Position numbers and translations under genes: made by a program
Notes under the pieces: model-generated
The model's database searches: none
What the model was told of the DNA's origin: nothing
The model's input: only the letters and a program-made list of their open reading frames with translations
Shown here: positions 1-6,686 of the stretch, piece by piece
How the letters are laid out: every line of letters begins with the position of its first letter
How positions within the stretch are numbered: the first letter of the stretch is position 1
NCBI GenBank assembly: GCA_011051635.1
Contig: DRKV01000460.1
Coordinates: 1-16,519 of the forward strand
Direction of reading: 5' to 3'
DNA: 16,519 nt
Source of the DNA: Chloroflexota bacterium
GTDB taxonomy: Bacteria; Chloroflexota; Anaerolineae; Anaerolineales; DRKV01

Positions 1-678
1 CAAATTGAGATAAACATTCCGGCGCGGAACCTGCTCCAGTGTGGGCACACTGCTGCGTTTGGCACAGACAAAAGAGATGCCGGTGGGTCCAGAAATCGCC
101 TTGTTGGCCGAACCGGTGGCTACATCGATGTGCTCGCGCACGACATTCACATCTTCACCGCCAATCGCGCTGACGCAATCCACAAAGTACTTACGGCCAT
201 GCTTCTTCACGACCTCGCCGATTTGCCCGACCGGATTGCGGATGCCCACACTGGTTTCCTGGTAAACCATGCACACCCATTGAATGCGCTCATTTTCCGC
301 CAGGGCCTGGTCTACCGCCGCCACATCGGGGGCCTCTCCCCAGGTAAACTCCAAGCGGTGAACGGTGTAACCGTAACAAGACAGAATCTCATCCAGGCGG
401 TCGCCAAAAACGCCGTTTTTGACTAGCAGCACTTCATCTGTCTCTTTGATGATGGAAGAAAGCGCCGTCTCGTTGGCAGCCGTCCCGGAGCCGCTGACCA
501 TGATGGCCGTGTAGTTTTCATCGGCATTGAACAGGCGAAGCAAATTCTCCCGATTGCGTTTCAGATAGCCCTCAAAAGTTCTCCGGCGATGGGGAATATC
601 GGGGTGGGACATGGACTTTTTGACCCTGTCCGATGTCATCACCGGACCGGGCGTAAAGAGTAGCAGTTTTTTTGTCAT
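1..678 (-). CDS. phnW: PhnW-like class V aminotransferase (2-aminoethylphosphonate:pyruvate type), partial
   Basis: The first 226 residues of a fold-type I, PLP-dependent class V aminotransferase are present; the C-terminal part lies beyond the left edge. The N-terminus LLLFTPGPVMTSDRVKKSM matches the family opening. SGSGTAANE (about 62-70) is the PLP-phosphate loop, Asp167 in VDCVSAIGG should contact the pyridine nitrogen, and Lys193 in the GSANKAISG motif should form the Schiff base. The SANK form of this motif is typical of PhnW, which moves the amino group of 2-aminoethylphosphonate to pyruvate, giving phosphonoacetaldehyde and alanine. The start ATG at 678 has an AGGTGA ribosome site and lies 46 nt after the GntR gene, as the last visible gene of the operon. 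Membership of the aminotransferase family is clear. The AEP substrate is inferred from motif and context; serine- or alanine-glyoxylate aminotransferase is the main alternative. Confidence 0.78.
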   Translation of the reverse strand, partial: MTKKLLLFTPGPVMTSDRVKKSMSHPDIPHRRRTFEGYLKRNRENLLRLFNADENYTAIMVSGSGTAANETALSSIIKETDEVLLVKNGVFGDRLDEILSCYGYTVHRLEFTWGEAPDVAAVDQALAENERIQWVCMVYQETSVGIRNPVGQIGEVVKKHGRKYFVDCVSAIGGEDVNVVREHIDVATGSANKAISGPTGISFVCAKRSSVPTLEQVPRRNVYLNL

Positions 679-724
679 TTTTTATCACCTGGTGTTTTCT
701 CGCAAAGCAGAGAATACGAAATGG

Positions 725-1462
725 TTATTCAGGAAACGAGCGTTTGGTGAAGATGATGCGGTCGCCGCGGTAGATGTCGCGGGCATACTCAAAGGGAATG
801 TTATCCGCAGTCATGGCACAGCGCCGAATTTCCAGGGTGGGCAAATCCACAGGGACTCCCATGATGTTAGCCCATTCCGGTTCCAGCGGCGAAATTTCCA
901 GTTCCTGCACCGAACCGGCGGGTTCGACCGAGAAGTATTTTTTCAAAATGCCGTAAATGGAATCGGTGAGATGAAAGTCGAGCAGGTCGGGAAAAAGGCG
1001 CTCCGGGAAGTAAGAATCCTCCACCGCGATGGGTTCGCCGTTGGCGGTGCGCAGGCGGACGATGTGGAAGACAGCATCGGGAGGGGCAAGTTTGAGAGAT
1101 TGCACCACTTTGGGGTTCAGCGCCTCAAAGGGCAGTTTCTCCGCCACGATGATTTTCGCCCCGGGATGCACGCCGGCCTTGCGGAGTTGTTCGTGCAGAC
1201 CATCCAGTGAACTGAGGTCAAAGTAGAATTTAGGCTGGGCCACATAGGCGCGCGAACGGTTGCGCCGTACAATCAGGCCGCGTTGGACAAGAATGTTGAT
1301 TGCGGCGCGGGCCGTCATGCGCGAGATGCCGAACCTTTCGGCCAGTTCCCGCTCGGAGGCAATCCGCGCCTCGGTGGGAAGTTGTCCCGATTCAATTTCC
1401 CCGGCGATTTTCTCGGCGATTTGCCGGTAAAGGGGGAGGGAGGAAGTCTCATCTATAACCAT
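725..1462 (-). CDS. GntR family (HutC/PhnF-like, UTRA domain) transcriptional regulator
   Basis: A 245-residue regulator. Residues 5-72 form a GntR winged helix-turn-helix, with the recognition region IASERELAERFGISRMTARAAI (shown here as positions 35-56). Residues 80-240 form a UTRA ligand-binding domain beginning FDLSSLDGLHEQLRKAG. The family usually represses transport or catabolic operons and releases DNA when it binds a small metabolite. I chose the ATG at 1462 rather than longer upstream starts because the family begins just before LPLYRQIAEKI and the ATG is 7 nt after the phosphodiesterase stop. It sits inside the operon it probably controls. The palindromes at 6517-6546 match the TGGTATA-type operators known for this subfamily. 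The inducer is unknown; AEP or another pathway compound is a guess from the neighbours. Confidence 0.93.
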   Translation of the reverse strand: MVIDETSSLPLYRQIAEKIAGEIESGQLPTEARIASERELAERFGISRMTARAAINILVQRGLIVRRNRSRAYVAQPKFYFDLSSLDGLHEQLRKAGVHPGAKIIVAEKLPFEALNPKVVQSLKLAPPDAVFHIVRLRTANGEPIAVEDSYFPERLFPDLLDFHLTDSIYGILKKYFSVEPAGSVQELEISPLEPEWANIMGVPVDLPTLEIRRCAMTADNIPFEYARDIYRGDRIIFTKRSFPE

Positions 1463-1469
1463 AAAGTTC

Positions 1470-2270
1470 TCAGGCCGCTGAAAAGGGATGCAAAATCTCC
1501 GGCTCCTGCACGCGCACCGTGTGGGTGACCAGATGCTCCTGCGGGGTCCAGTAGTGCAACTGGTAGGCGGGCACATCCAAAATGTAGGCGGAGCGTTTCA
1601 GGGTCAGGTCCACATAAAGGCGCATCCCGATGGAGGGTGCGGTGCTGACCACGGTTCCGCCCCAGCGCGCCAGCGAAGCCAGGTGGATGTGCCCCGCCAG
1701 GATACGGATAACGTTGGGGTGCGCCCGGACGATGCTCTCCAGGCGGGAAGCGCCGAGGAAGCCGTCCAGGTCGGTTTCGATGAGGCCCATCCGCAAGGGA
1801 GGATGGTGCATGAAAAGCACCGCGGGGCTGCGGGGAGCCTCCTCCAGGGCAGCCTCCAGCCAGGCAGCCCGCTTTTCGCACACTTCACCGCCCGGCGCGC
1901 CGGGGATGGTGGTATCCACGGCTATCAGGCGCAGCGGATACCCCTCGATGGTGTAGTGGATGAAGGTTTCATCCTCGGCGGGGCAATGTTCGGCTGCAAA
2001 GGCGGCCCGCAGTACGGCGCGGTCATCGTGGTTGCCGGGGATGACGTAAAAGGGGACGCGCAAAGCGTCCAGGAGGGAAGCCGCCCGCTCCGCTTCCTCG
2101 GGGCGGGCGTTGTTGGTCAGGTCGCCTGTGACCAGCACCAGGTCGGGCTGGGGGTCGAGGCGGTTGATGTGGCGGATACAGCGGGCAAGATTCTCGCCCA
2201 TGGGAGCCACCCCGAAGGTGCGGCGTCCCCATCCGGCCAGGTGCGTGTCGCTGATTTGGGCGATGAGCAT
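1470..2270 (-). CDS. Metallophosphodiesterase of the GpdQ/CpdA (class III cyclic nucleotide phosphodiesterase) family
   Basis: A 266-residue calcineurin-like phosphoesterase with no signal peptide, so probably cytoplasmic. All binuclear metal ligands are visible: Asp8 and His10 (ISDTH), Asp50 (TGDLT), Asn80-His81 (GNHDD), His155/156 (MHHPP), His194 and His196 (GHIH). Their spacing is almost the same as in Enterobacter GpdQ, which cleaves glycerophosphodiesters and also other phosphodiesters and phosphonate monoesters. The gene starts 18 nt after the second permease and ends 7 nt before the GntR gene, so it is an integral operon member. Inferred role: hydrolysis of an imported phosphodiester or phosphonate ester before the aminotransferase acts. 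A cAMP phosphodiesterase role (CpdA) is possible but fits the context less well. The ribosome site is weak, consistent with translational coupling. Confidence 0.9.
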   Translation of the reverse strand: MLIAQISDTHLAGWGRRTFGVAPMGENLARCIRHINRLDPQPDLVLVTGDLTNNARPEEAERAASLLDALRVPFYVIPGNHDDRAVLRAAFAAEHCPAEDETFIHYTIEGYPLRLIAVDTTIPGAPGGEVCEKRAAWLEAALEEAPRSPAVLFMHHPPLRMGLIETDLDGFLGASRLESIVRAHPNVIRILAGHIHLASLARWGGTVVSTAPSIGMRLYVDLTLKRSAYILDVPAYQLHYWTPQEHLVTHTVRVQEPEILHPFSAA

Positions 2271-2288
2271 GGCAACGAGAGCGGCGCG

Positions 2289-3155
2289 TCAGGCCAGGCC
2301 TTCTTCCTTCTGGAATGCGGAGGCGGCCAGCCCCAGGAGGCCGGTAGTGACCATCATCAGCACACTGACGGCGTTGATTTCAGGCGAGATGCCGAAACGC
2401 AGGCGGGAATACAGGATGATGGGCACGGTCGGGTCGGGGCCGCTGAGAAAATAGGTGGTGTTGAAGTTCTCGAAGGAGAACAGGAAGGCGATGATGGCCG
2501 CTCCAAAGATGGCCGGCCCCAGAAAACGCAGGGTGACGTGCAGGACAGCGGCGGAACGCGTCGCTCCCAGGTCCATAGCGGCCTCTTCCAGGGAGAGGTC
2601 AAAGCGTTTCAGGCGGGCGGTAATCACCAAAGTGGTGGTAGTTGCCACGAAACTGACCTGCCCCAACACCACCAGCCAGAAGCCGGGGCGCAGAAAAGTG
2701 CCCGCTCCGTTCCCCAGGGCGCTATCCAGGGCGTTGGCGATACCGTGGGAGAAGGCCAGGATGGAAGTGCCCAGGACGACGCCGGGAACCACCAGCGGCC
2801 CCAGCATGAGCATGTACAGAAATTCCTTGCCGACGAATTTCTCGCGCACGAAGAGAAAGGCATTGTTGACGCCCAGGATGACGGAGATGAGCGTCACGGC
2901 CACGGCCACCTTTACGCTGGAAACGACCGCCGCCATCATGCGGGCATCGTCAAACAGCCCCACCCGGTCGGGTGTGCTGGATTTGAACCAATCCAGGGTG
3001 AAACCCTGCCAGGGGAAGGAGGCGGAGGGGTTGTTGTTGAAGGCCAGGATGGTGACGATGACCAGCGGTCCCAGCGTGAAGACCAGAATCAGGAGGATGT
3101 AGGCGTAGAAGAGCCACCGGCTGAGCGACTTTTGGGAATTCGAGGCGGCGAACAT
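2289..3155 (-). CDS. ABC transporter permease, PotC-like (spermidine/putrescine/AEP family)
   Basis: A 288-residue inner-membrane permease with about six hydrophobic segments; the first is at residues 16-40. The cytoplasmic EAA loop reads LEEAAMDLGATRSAAVLHVTL, the docking site for the ATPase. It belongs to the polyamine/iron/AEP permease group (PotC, PhnV). ATG at 3155 is preferred because a GGAGG lies 7 nt upstream and the preceding permease stop overlaps it as TGATG, a normal coupling arrangement. A GTG three bases upstream (3158) would add one residue and has only 4 nt of spacing. It pairs with the adjacent permease to make the heterodimeric channel. Confidence 0.93.
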   Translation of the reverse strand: MFAASNSQKSLSRWLFYAYILLILVFTLGPLVIVTILAFNNNPSASFPWQGFTLDWFKSSTPDRVGLFDDARMMAAVVSSVKVAVAVTLISVILGVNNAFLFVREKFVGKEFLYMLMLGPLVVPGVVLGTSILAFSHGIANALDSALGNGAGTFLRPGFWLVVLGQVSFVATTTTLVITARLKRFDLSLEEAAMDLGATRSAAVLHVTLRFLGPAIFGAAIIAFLFSFENFNTTYFLSGPDPTVPIILYSRLRFGISPEINAVSVLMMVTTGLLGLAASAFQKEEGLA

Positions 3156-4012
3156 CACATGGCCTCCGTCAAATCTTGTTTGGTGATTTTGAGGACAATC
3201 CAGACGAACAACACCGAAAAGGTCAGCAGAATGACCCCGAAAGCCGCTCCCTGGTTCTGGTTGAAGCGCACGATGAACTGGTTGTAAATGCTCTCGGTAA
3301 ACCAGAGGCTGTTCTTGCCGCCCAGGAGGGTCACGGTGACATAGTTGCCCAGGTTGAGCATGAAGACCATGATACTGCCGACCATGATGCCGGGCGCGGC
3401 GTGAGGGATGATGATTTCCCGCATGGTGGACCAGAAATCGCCGCCCAAATCGTACGCGGCTTCAATCAGGCTGTCATCGAGGGTATCCAGCGAGTTGATA
3501 ATCGGGATGGTCATGAACAGCAGCGAAGTGTAAACCAGCCCGACGACAATCGTGCTGTTGTGGTAGAGAAACTCGATGTTGTGATGGGTGATACCGAGAT
3601 ACTGCAAGAGATAACTGAGCACGCCCGTTTCCCGGAAGAGAATCATCCAGGTGAAGGCCTGAATCAGTTCCGAGACCCAGTAAGGGAGGACGATGGCTAT
3701 CAGCGCCAGCGCCTTCATTTTGCGCCCCAACACTTTGGTGATGATGAACGCTGCGGGGAAGGAAATGAACAGGGTCAGGAGGGTGGTGACGATGGAAAAG
3801 GTGGTGGTGCGCACGAAGACGTTCCGGTAGAGGGAACTGTTGAAAAATGCAGCGTAATTTGCCAGGGTGAAGGCTCCGCTGCGCCTGTCCATGAAGGACA
3901 GCAGGAACAATTTGATGTGCGGCAGGACAAAGAGCAGCCCTATCCACAAGAGCGTGGGCAGCAACAAAAGCCACAATCTCTGTCCGCGCCTGAAACGGGT
4001 GGAGAGGTGCAT
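3155..4012 (-). CDS. ABC transporter permease, PotB-like (spermidine/putrescine/AEP family)
   Basis: A 285-residue permease with an N-terminal membrane segment (about 13-32) and about five more. The EAA motif reads EAAYDLGGDFWSTMREIII, followed by the conserved P.AAPGI turn. It is the PotB/PhnU-type partner of the next gene. The ATG at 4012 is 2 nt after the ATPase stop and has AGGAGG inside the end of the ATPase gene. Its own stop overlaps the start of the second permease by one base, so the three transport genes are translationally coupled. The substrate cannot be told from the permease itself. Confidence 0.94.
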   Translation of the reverse strand: MHLSTRFRRGQRLWLLLLPTLLWIGLLFVLPHIKLFLLSFMDRRSGAFTLANYAAFFNSSLYRNVFVRTTTFSIVTTLLTLFISFPAAFIITKVLGRKMKALALIAIVLPYWVSELIQAFTWMILFRETGVLSYLLQYLGITHHNIEFLYHNSTIVVGLVYTSLLFMTIPIINSLDTLDDSLIEAAYDLGGDFWSTMREIIIPHAAPGIMVGSIMVFMLNLGNYVTVTLLGGKNSLWFTESIYNQFIVRFNQNQGAAFGVILLTFSVLFVWIVLKITKQDLTEAM

Positions 4013-4014
4013 GG

Positions 4015-5124
4015 TCAGGCCTCCTTTCCGGTTGGCGAGCGGAAGGCGTTAGCCGCGTCCCAGCGCCAGGAAAGCGTCACCAAGTCGCCCGCGGCGACCT
4101 CGGGAGCCTGCTCGGTATGCTGAAGTTTGACGTTGATGGTAATCGGCGCGCGGCCTTCCAGCAGGTTGACCACAATCAGGGAGTGCGAACCGTCGAAGTT
4201 GATTTCTTCGATTTTTCCGGGGAAGCCGTTCTCGTGCCGTCCGGGGCGCAGCGAAATCATCTCGGGGCGGATGAAAAGGTCAACCGTATCGCCGGGAGAA
4301 AGCGGCTCTCCCATACGCCCGGACATGAGAATGCCCCCAAAGTCCACCTCGCAAACCTGCGCGTCGCGCATCCGGACAAGACGCCCGCCCTCCAATTTGT
4401 TGTTCTCCCCCACAAAGGAGGCCACAAAATGGGTCGCCGGGCGGCGGTAGAGTTCCTCCGGCGAGGCAATTTGCTCGATTTTGCCCCGATTGATGACCGC
4501 GATGGTATCGGACATCGCCAGGGCGATGGTCTGGTCGTGGGTGATGTAAACGAAAGTGGTCCCCATGCGCGCCTGGAGGTGCTTCAGTTCCAGTTTCATA
4601 TCCTGGCGCAGTTTCAAATCCAGCGAGCCGAGTGGTTCGTCGAGCAAGAGGACGGTGGGGTCCAGCACCAGACTGCGGGCCAGGGCAACGCGTTGCTGCT
4701 GGCCGCCGGAGATTTGATTGATTTTGCGCCGGCCCAATCCCTGAAGGCCAACGCGCTCCAGCGCCTTGCGGGCCAGGCGCTCCATTTCGGCCTTGCTCAT
4801 CCCGCCCCGCCGACGCAGCCCGAAGGTGACGTTGCCGAGCACGTCCATCATGGGGAAGAGCGCCAGGCGCTGAAAGACCATGTTGCAGCGGCGCTTGTTG
4901 GGCGGCACGTCGTTGACGCGCTCCCCGCCAATGTAGATGTCGCCGGAGGTGGGGGTTTCGAAACCGGCAATCATCCGCAATACCGTAGTTTTACCGCTGC
5001 CCGAAGGTCCCAGGATAGAAAAGAAACTCCCCTTGGGGACCTCAAAACTTACGTCGTCCACGGCAACCAAATCGCCAAATTTTTTCGTGACGTGAACGAG
5101 AGATACGTCAATTTCCTGAGGCAT
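4015..5124 (-). CDS. ABC transporter ATP-binding protein, PotA-like with C-terminal TOBE domain
   Basis: A 369-residue ATPase that powers import. Walker A is GPSGSGKT (39-46), the Q-loop contains Gln85 in VFQRLALFPMM, the ABC signature is ISGGQQQR (138-145), Walker B is LLLDEP (159-164) and the switch His is His196 in ITHDQ. After about residue 240 a TOBE-type accessory domain follows, as in PotA, FbpC and PhnT importers. I chose ATG 5124 because it has AGGAGA about 8 nt upstream and starts directly before the conserved V.L..VTKKFGD segment; longer upstream reading would translate the intergenic hairpin. The gene follows the binding protein by 80 nt and is nearly fused to the permease genes. 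Confidence 0.95.
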   Translation of the reverse strand: MPQEIDVSLVHVTKKFGDLVAVDDVSFEVPKGSFFSILGPSGSGKTTVLRMIAGFETPTSGDIYIGGERVNDVPPNKRRCNMVFQRLALFPMMDVLGNVTFGLRRRGGMSKAEMERLARKALERVGLQGLGRRKINQISGGQQQRVALARSLVLDPTVLLLDEPLGSLDLKLRQDMKLELKHLQARMGTTFVYITHDQTIALAMSDTIAVINRGKIEQIASPEELYRRPATHFVASFVGENNKLEGGRLVRMRDAQVCEVDFGGILMSGRMGEPLSPGDTVDLFIRPEMISLRPGRHENGFPGKIEEINFDGSHSLIVVNLLEGRAPITINVKLQHTEQAPEVAAGDLVTLSWRWDAANAFRSPTGKEA

Positions 5125-5151
5125 CGTTGAATCTCCTGCCGCTATGGAACA

Positions 5152-5185
5152 CATACCCCCACGGGATGAAGCCCGCGGGGGTATG
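5152..5185 (-). other. Intercistronic stem-loop between binding-protein and ATPase genes
   Basis: CATACCCCCACGGG (5152-5165) and CCCGCGGGGGTATG (5172-5185) form a 14-bp stem with a 6-nt loop. The one mismatch on the plus strand becomes a G-U wobble in the minus-strand RNA, so the stem is complete in the operon transcript. No T-run follows, so it is not a classical terminator. Hairpins after the binding-protein gene often protect the upstream mRNA and lower expression of the downstream transporter genes; that role is inferred here. Confidence 0.8.
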
Positions 5186-5204
5186 GTCGAGGAGGTATAC
5201 CAAT

Positions 5205-6338
5205 TTACTTGGACTGGGCTGCCTTGATTTGCTCTTCCACGTCGGCTTGAATGTCGGTGGCGTAAGAGGGCAGCGGGAAATACCATTTGATGGTTTCCAT
5301 CTTCTCCGGGGGAAGGCTTTCCGCTACCAGTTTGGCGATTTCGGGGGAAGCCAGTTCCGCCGAGCCTTCGGAAGCCGTCTGATAGCCGGTGTTGTTGACA
5401 ATCACGGCGGCGTTGTGGGGGTCCATCACGAAGTTAATCCACTCGTAGGCGGCGTCCACATCTTCGGCTCCGGCAGAGATGGCGAAAGTATCGAACCAGC
5501 CCACGGCGCCTTCTTTGGGAACCACGTACTTGAAGCGCGCGTCGTCTTTGGCAAGGGTCCAGGCAATCGCGTCCCAACTGGTTGCCACCCAGACTTCCTC
5601 GCTGGTGAGGAGTTCTTCCAACTGCTGGCGGGAATCCCAGTAGGTGCGCACGATGGGCTTGCACTCAATCAGTTTGTCCCGCACCTGGTTCATCACCTGG
5701 CGGTAGGATTCTTCGTCCTTGACGGCCTCAGCGGGGTCCAGCCCCAGAGCGTAAGCGAACATGTAGAGGGTATCGTACTTGGCGCGGTAACTGACGCGGC
5801 CTTCGTACTGGGGGTCGCACAGGTCAAGGTAACTTTGCCCGGCATCCGGAGCCTTCTCCACGTTGACGACCATGGCCGTCGTGCCCCACACGAAAGGCAG
5901 GGCGTAGGACTTGCCCTCGAACTTGGACTGTTCCAGGATGGAATCCAGGTAGGCTTTGGTGAACTGGTCGGTCTTGACCTTGGAAATGTCAATCGGCTGA
6001 TAGATGCCGAATTCGTCCTGGGCAGTGCTGACGTAGTTCAGAGTGGGGGAAACCAGGTCGTAGCCGACGCCGTTGGTAGCGGCCATTTTGGCAATCAGTT
6101 CGTTGTTATCGCCAATGTAGGTGACTTCAACCTTTATCCCGGTGGCATCGGTGAACTTGTTGACCAGTTCTTCGGGGGCGTAGCCTTCCCAGGTAAGCAT
6201 CCGCAGGACGCGTTCGCTTTTCTGGGCAGGGGCACCTTCCTCGGGGGCAGGCGTGGGGGTTGCGCCAGGGGCACAGGCCGCCAACACCAGTCCCATAATC
6301 AAGACCGCCATGACAATGGCATTAATTTTGCTTTTCAT
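5205..6338 (-). CDS. PotD/PotF-like ABC transporter substrate-binding lipoprotein
   Basis: A 377-residue extracytoplasmic binding protein. A lipoprotein signal peptide ends in the lipobox LAAC (Cys22), followed by a Pro/Glu-rich linker to about residue 42. The mature part follows E. coli PotD closely by eye: TWEGY (Trp50, Tyr53), FVWGTTAM, SWDA (Trp255) and WFDTF (Trp281, Asp283). These correspond to PotD residues that cradle and charge-pair with polyamine amines. A cationic amine ligand is therefore expected: polyamine, or a primary amine such as 2-aminoethylphosphonate, which fits the PhnW-like gene better. The start ATG 6338 has AAGGAGG in front. It is the first gene of the operon, downstream of the GntR-type operators. 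Confidence 0.93.
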   Translation of the reverse strand: MKSKINAIVMAVLIMGLVLAACAPGATPTPAPEEGAPAQKSERVLRMLTWEGYAPEELVNKFTDATGIKVEVTYIGDNNELIAKMAATNGVGYDLVSPTLNYVSTAQDEFGIYQPIDISKVKTDQFTKAYLDSILEQSKFEGKSYALPFVWGTTAMVVNVEKAPDAGQSYLDLCDPQYEGRVSYRAKYDTLYMFAYALGLDPAEAVKDEESYRQVMNQVRDKLIECKPIVRTYWDSRQQLEELLTSEEVWVATSWDAIAWTLAKDDARFKYVVPKEGAVGWFDTFAISAGAEDVDAAYEWINFVMDPHNAAVIVNNTGYQTASEGSAELASPEIAKLVAESLPPEKMETIKWYFPLPSYATDIQADVEEQIKAAQSK

Positions 6339-6516
6339 TACGTACTCCTCCTTGTACTGATAGGTGAAAATCTGACCGAAAAACGTGAGGGCTGATTTGT
6401 ATGGCTATCTCGTCATCCACCGCGCTCCTTTCACCAGAAACCGATAGGCCGAAAAACACACCCTCCTTGCCCCCTCCAGATACAGATTGTAAAACAAGCA
6501 ATACCATTTTGCGACG
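6339..6516 (-). promoter_or_regulatory. Untranslated leader of the transport operon
   Basis: About 170 nt separate the operator/promoter region from the binding-protein ATG. The segment holds the AAGGAGG ribosome site and an inverted repeat GGTGAAA (6363-6369) / TTTCACC (6429-6435). I see no convincing conserved gene in it and no riboswitch class that I recognise. ATTGTA at 6486-6491 reads TACAAT on the minus strand and is an alternative -10 candidate. Confidence 0.4.
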
Positions 6517-6546
6517 TAGTATACCACAAGGATTTGGTATATACCA
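6517..6546 (-). promoter_or_regulatory. Promoter region with two GntR/UTRA-type operators
   Basis: TGGTATATACCA at 6535-6546 is a perfect 12-bp palindrome. A second site reads TGGTATACTA on the minus strand (6517-6526). The distance between centres is about 19 bp, nearly two helical turns, and a further TACCA half-site lies at 6502-6506. The form matches HutC/PhnF-subfamily operators (the mycobacterial PhnF site is TGGTATAGACCA, from general knowledge). TATACT on the minus strand (6518-6523) could be the -10 element, with the perfect palindrome then covering the -35 position, which would give direct repression. No good -35 match is seen, so the exact promoter is uncertain. Confidence 0.75.
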
Positions 6547-6561
6547 GATACAAAAAGGTAA

Positions 6562-6581
6562 GACAACTGCGAGCAGTTGTC
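6562..6581. repeat. 9-bp inverted repeat with 2-nt centre
   Basis: GACAACTGC (6562-6570) and GCAGTTGTC (6573-6581) are perfect inverted copies around GA. It lies between the terminator at 6629-6660 and the operon promoter, and belongs to no visible gene. It could be an operator for a second regulator or a REP-like dispersed palindrome. One window cannot decide. Confidence 0.55.
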
Positions 6582-6628
6582 CCGCGAAGCCGGGGGAAGG
6601 ATGCCAGCCGCGTGCCGTTGCGGGAAAC

Positions 6629-6660
6629 AAAAAAAGCCCCGCGGGGAGCATTCGCGGGGC
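6629..6660 (-). terminator. Rho-independent terminator of the peptide-binding protein gene
   Basis: On the minus strand an 8-bp GC-only stem, GCCCCGCG (6653-6660 side) with CGCGGGGC (6636-6643 side), and a 9-nt loop is followed by seven Ts (6635-6629). It lies 27 nt past the stop codon of the gene that ends at 6687. It separates this unit from the transport operon downstream. Confidence 0.92.
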
Positions 6661-6686
6661 GGGATATTTCGGGGGATGGAAGAGAT

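Noticed and set aside
725..1576. Longer GntR start at 1576
   Set aside because: The extra 38 residues overlap the end of the phosphodiesterase gene and are Arg/Cys-rich shadow sequence; the domain starts after ATG 1462.
1488..3287. A 599-codon open frame on the plus strand
   Set aside because: Antisense to the phosphodiesterase and permease genes, which have clear motifs; low-complexity Gly/Gln/Asp/His composition marks it as a shadow.
4015..5286. Longer ATPase start at 5286
   Set aside because: It would translate through the intergenic hairpin and overlap the binding-protein gene; the ATG at 5124 has a good ribosome site and fits the family.
6322..6651. Small minus-strand reading frame in the operon leader
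   Set aside because: It crosses the operators and overlaps the start of the binding-protein gene, shows no conserved motif, and its composition is not protein-like. A short leader peptide cannot be excluded but is not supported.
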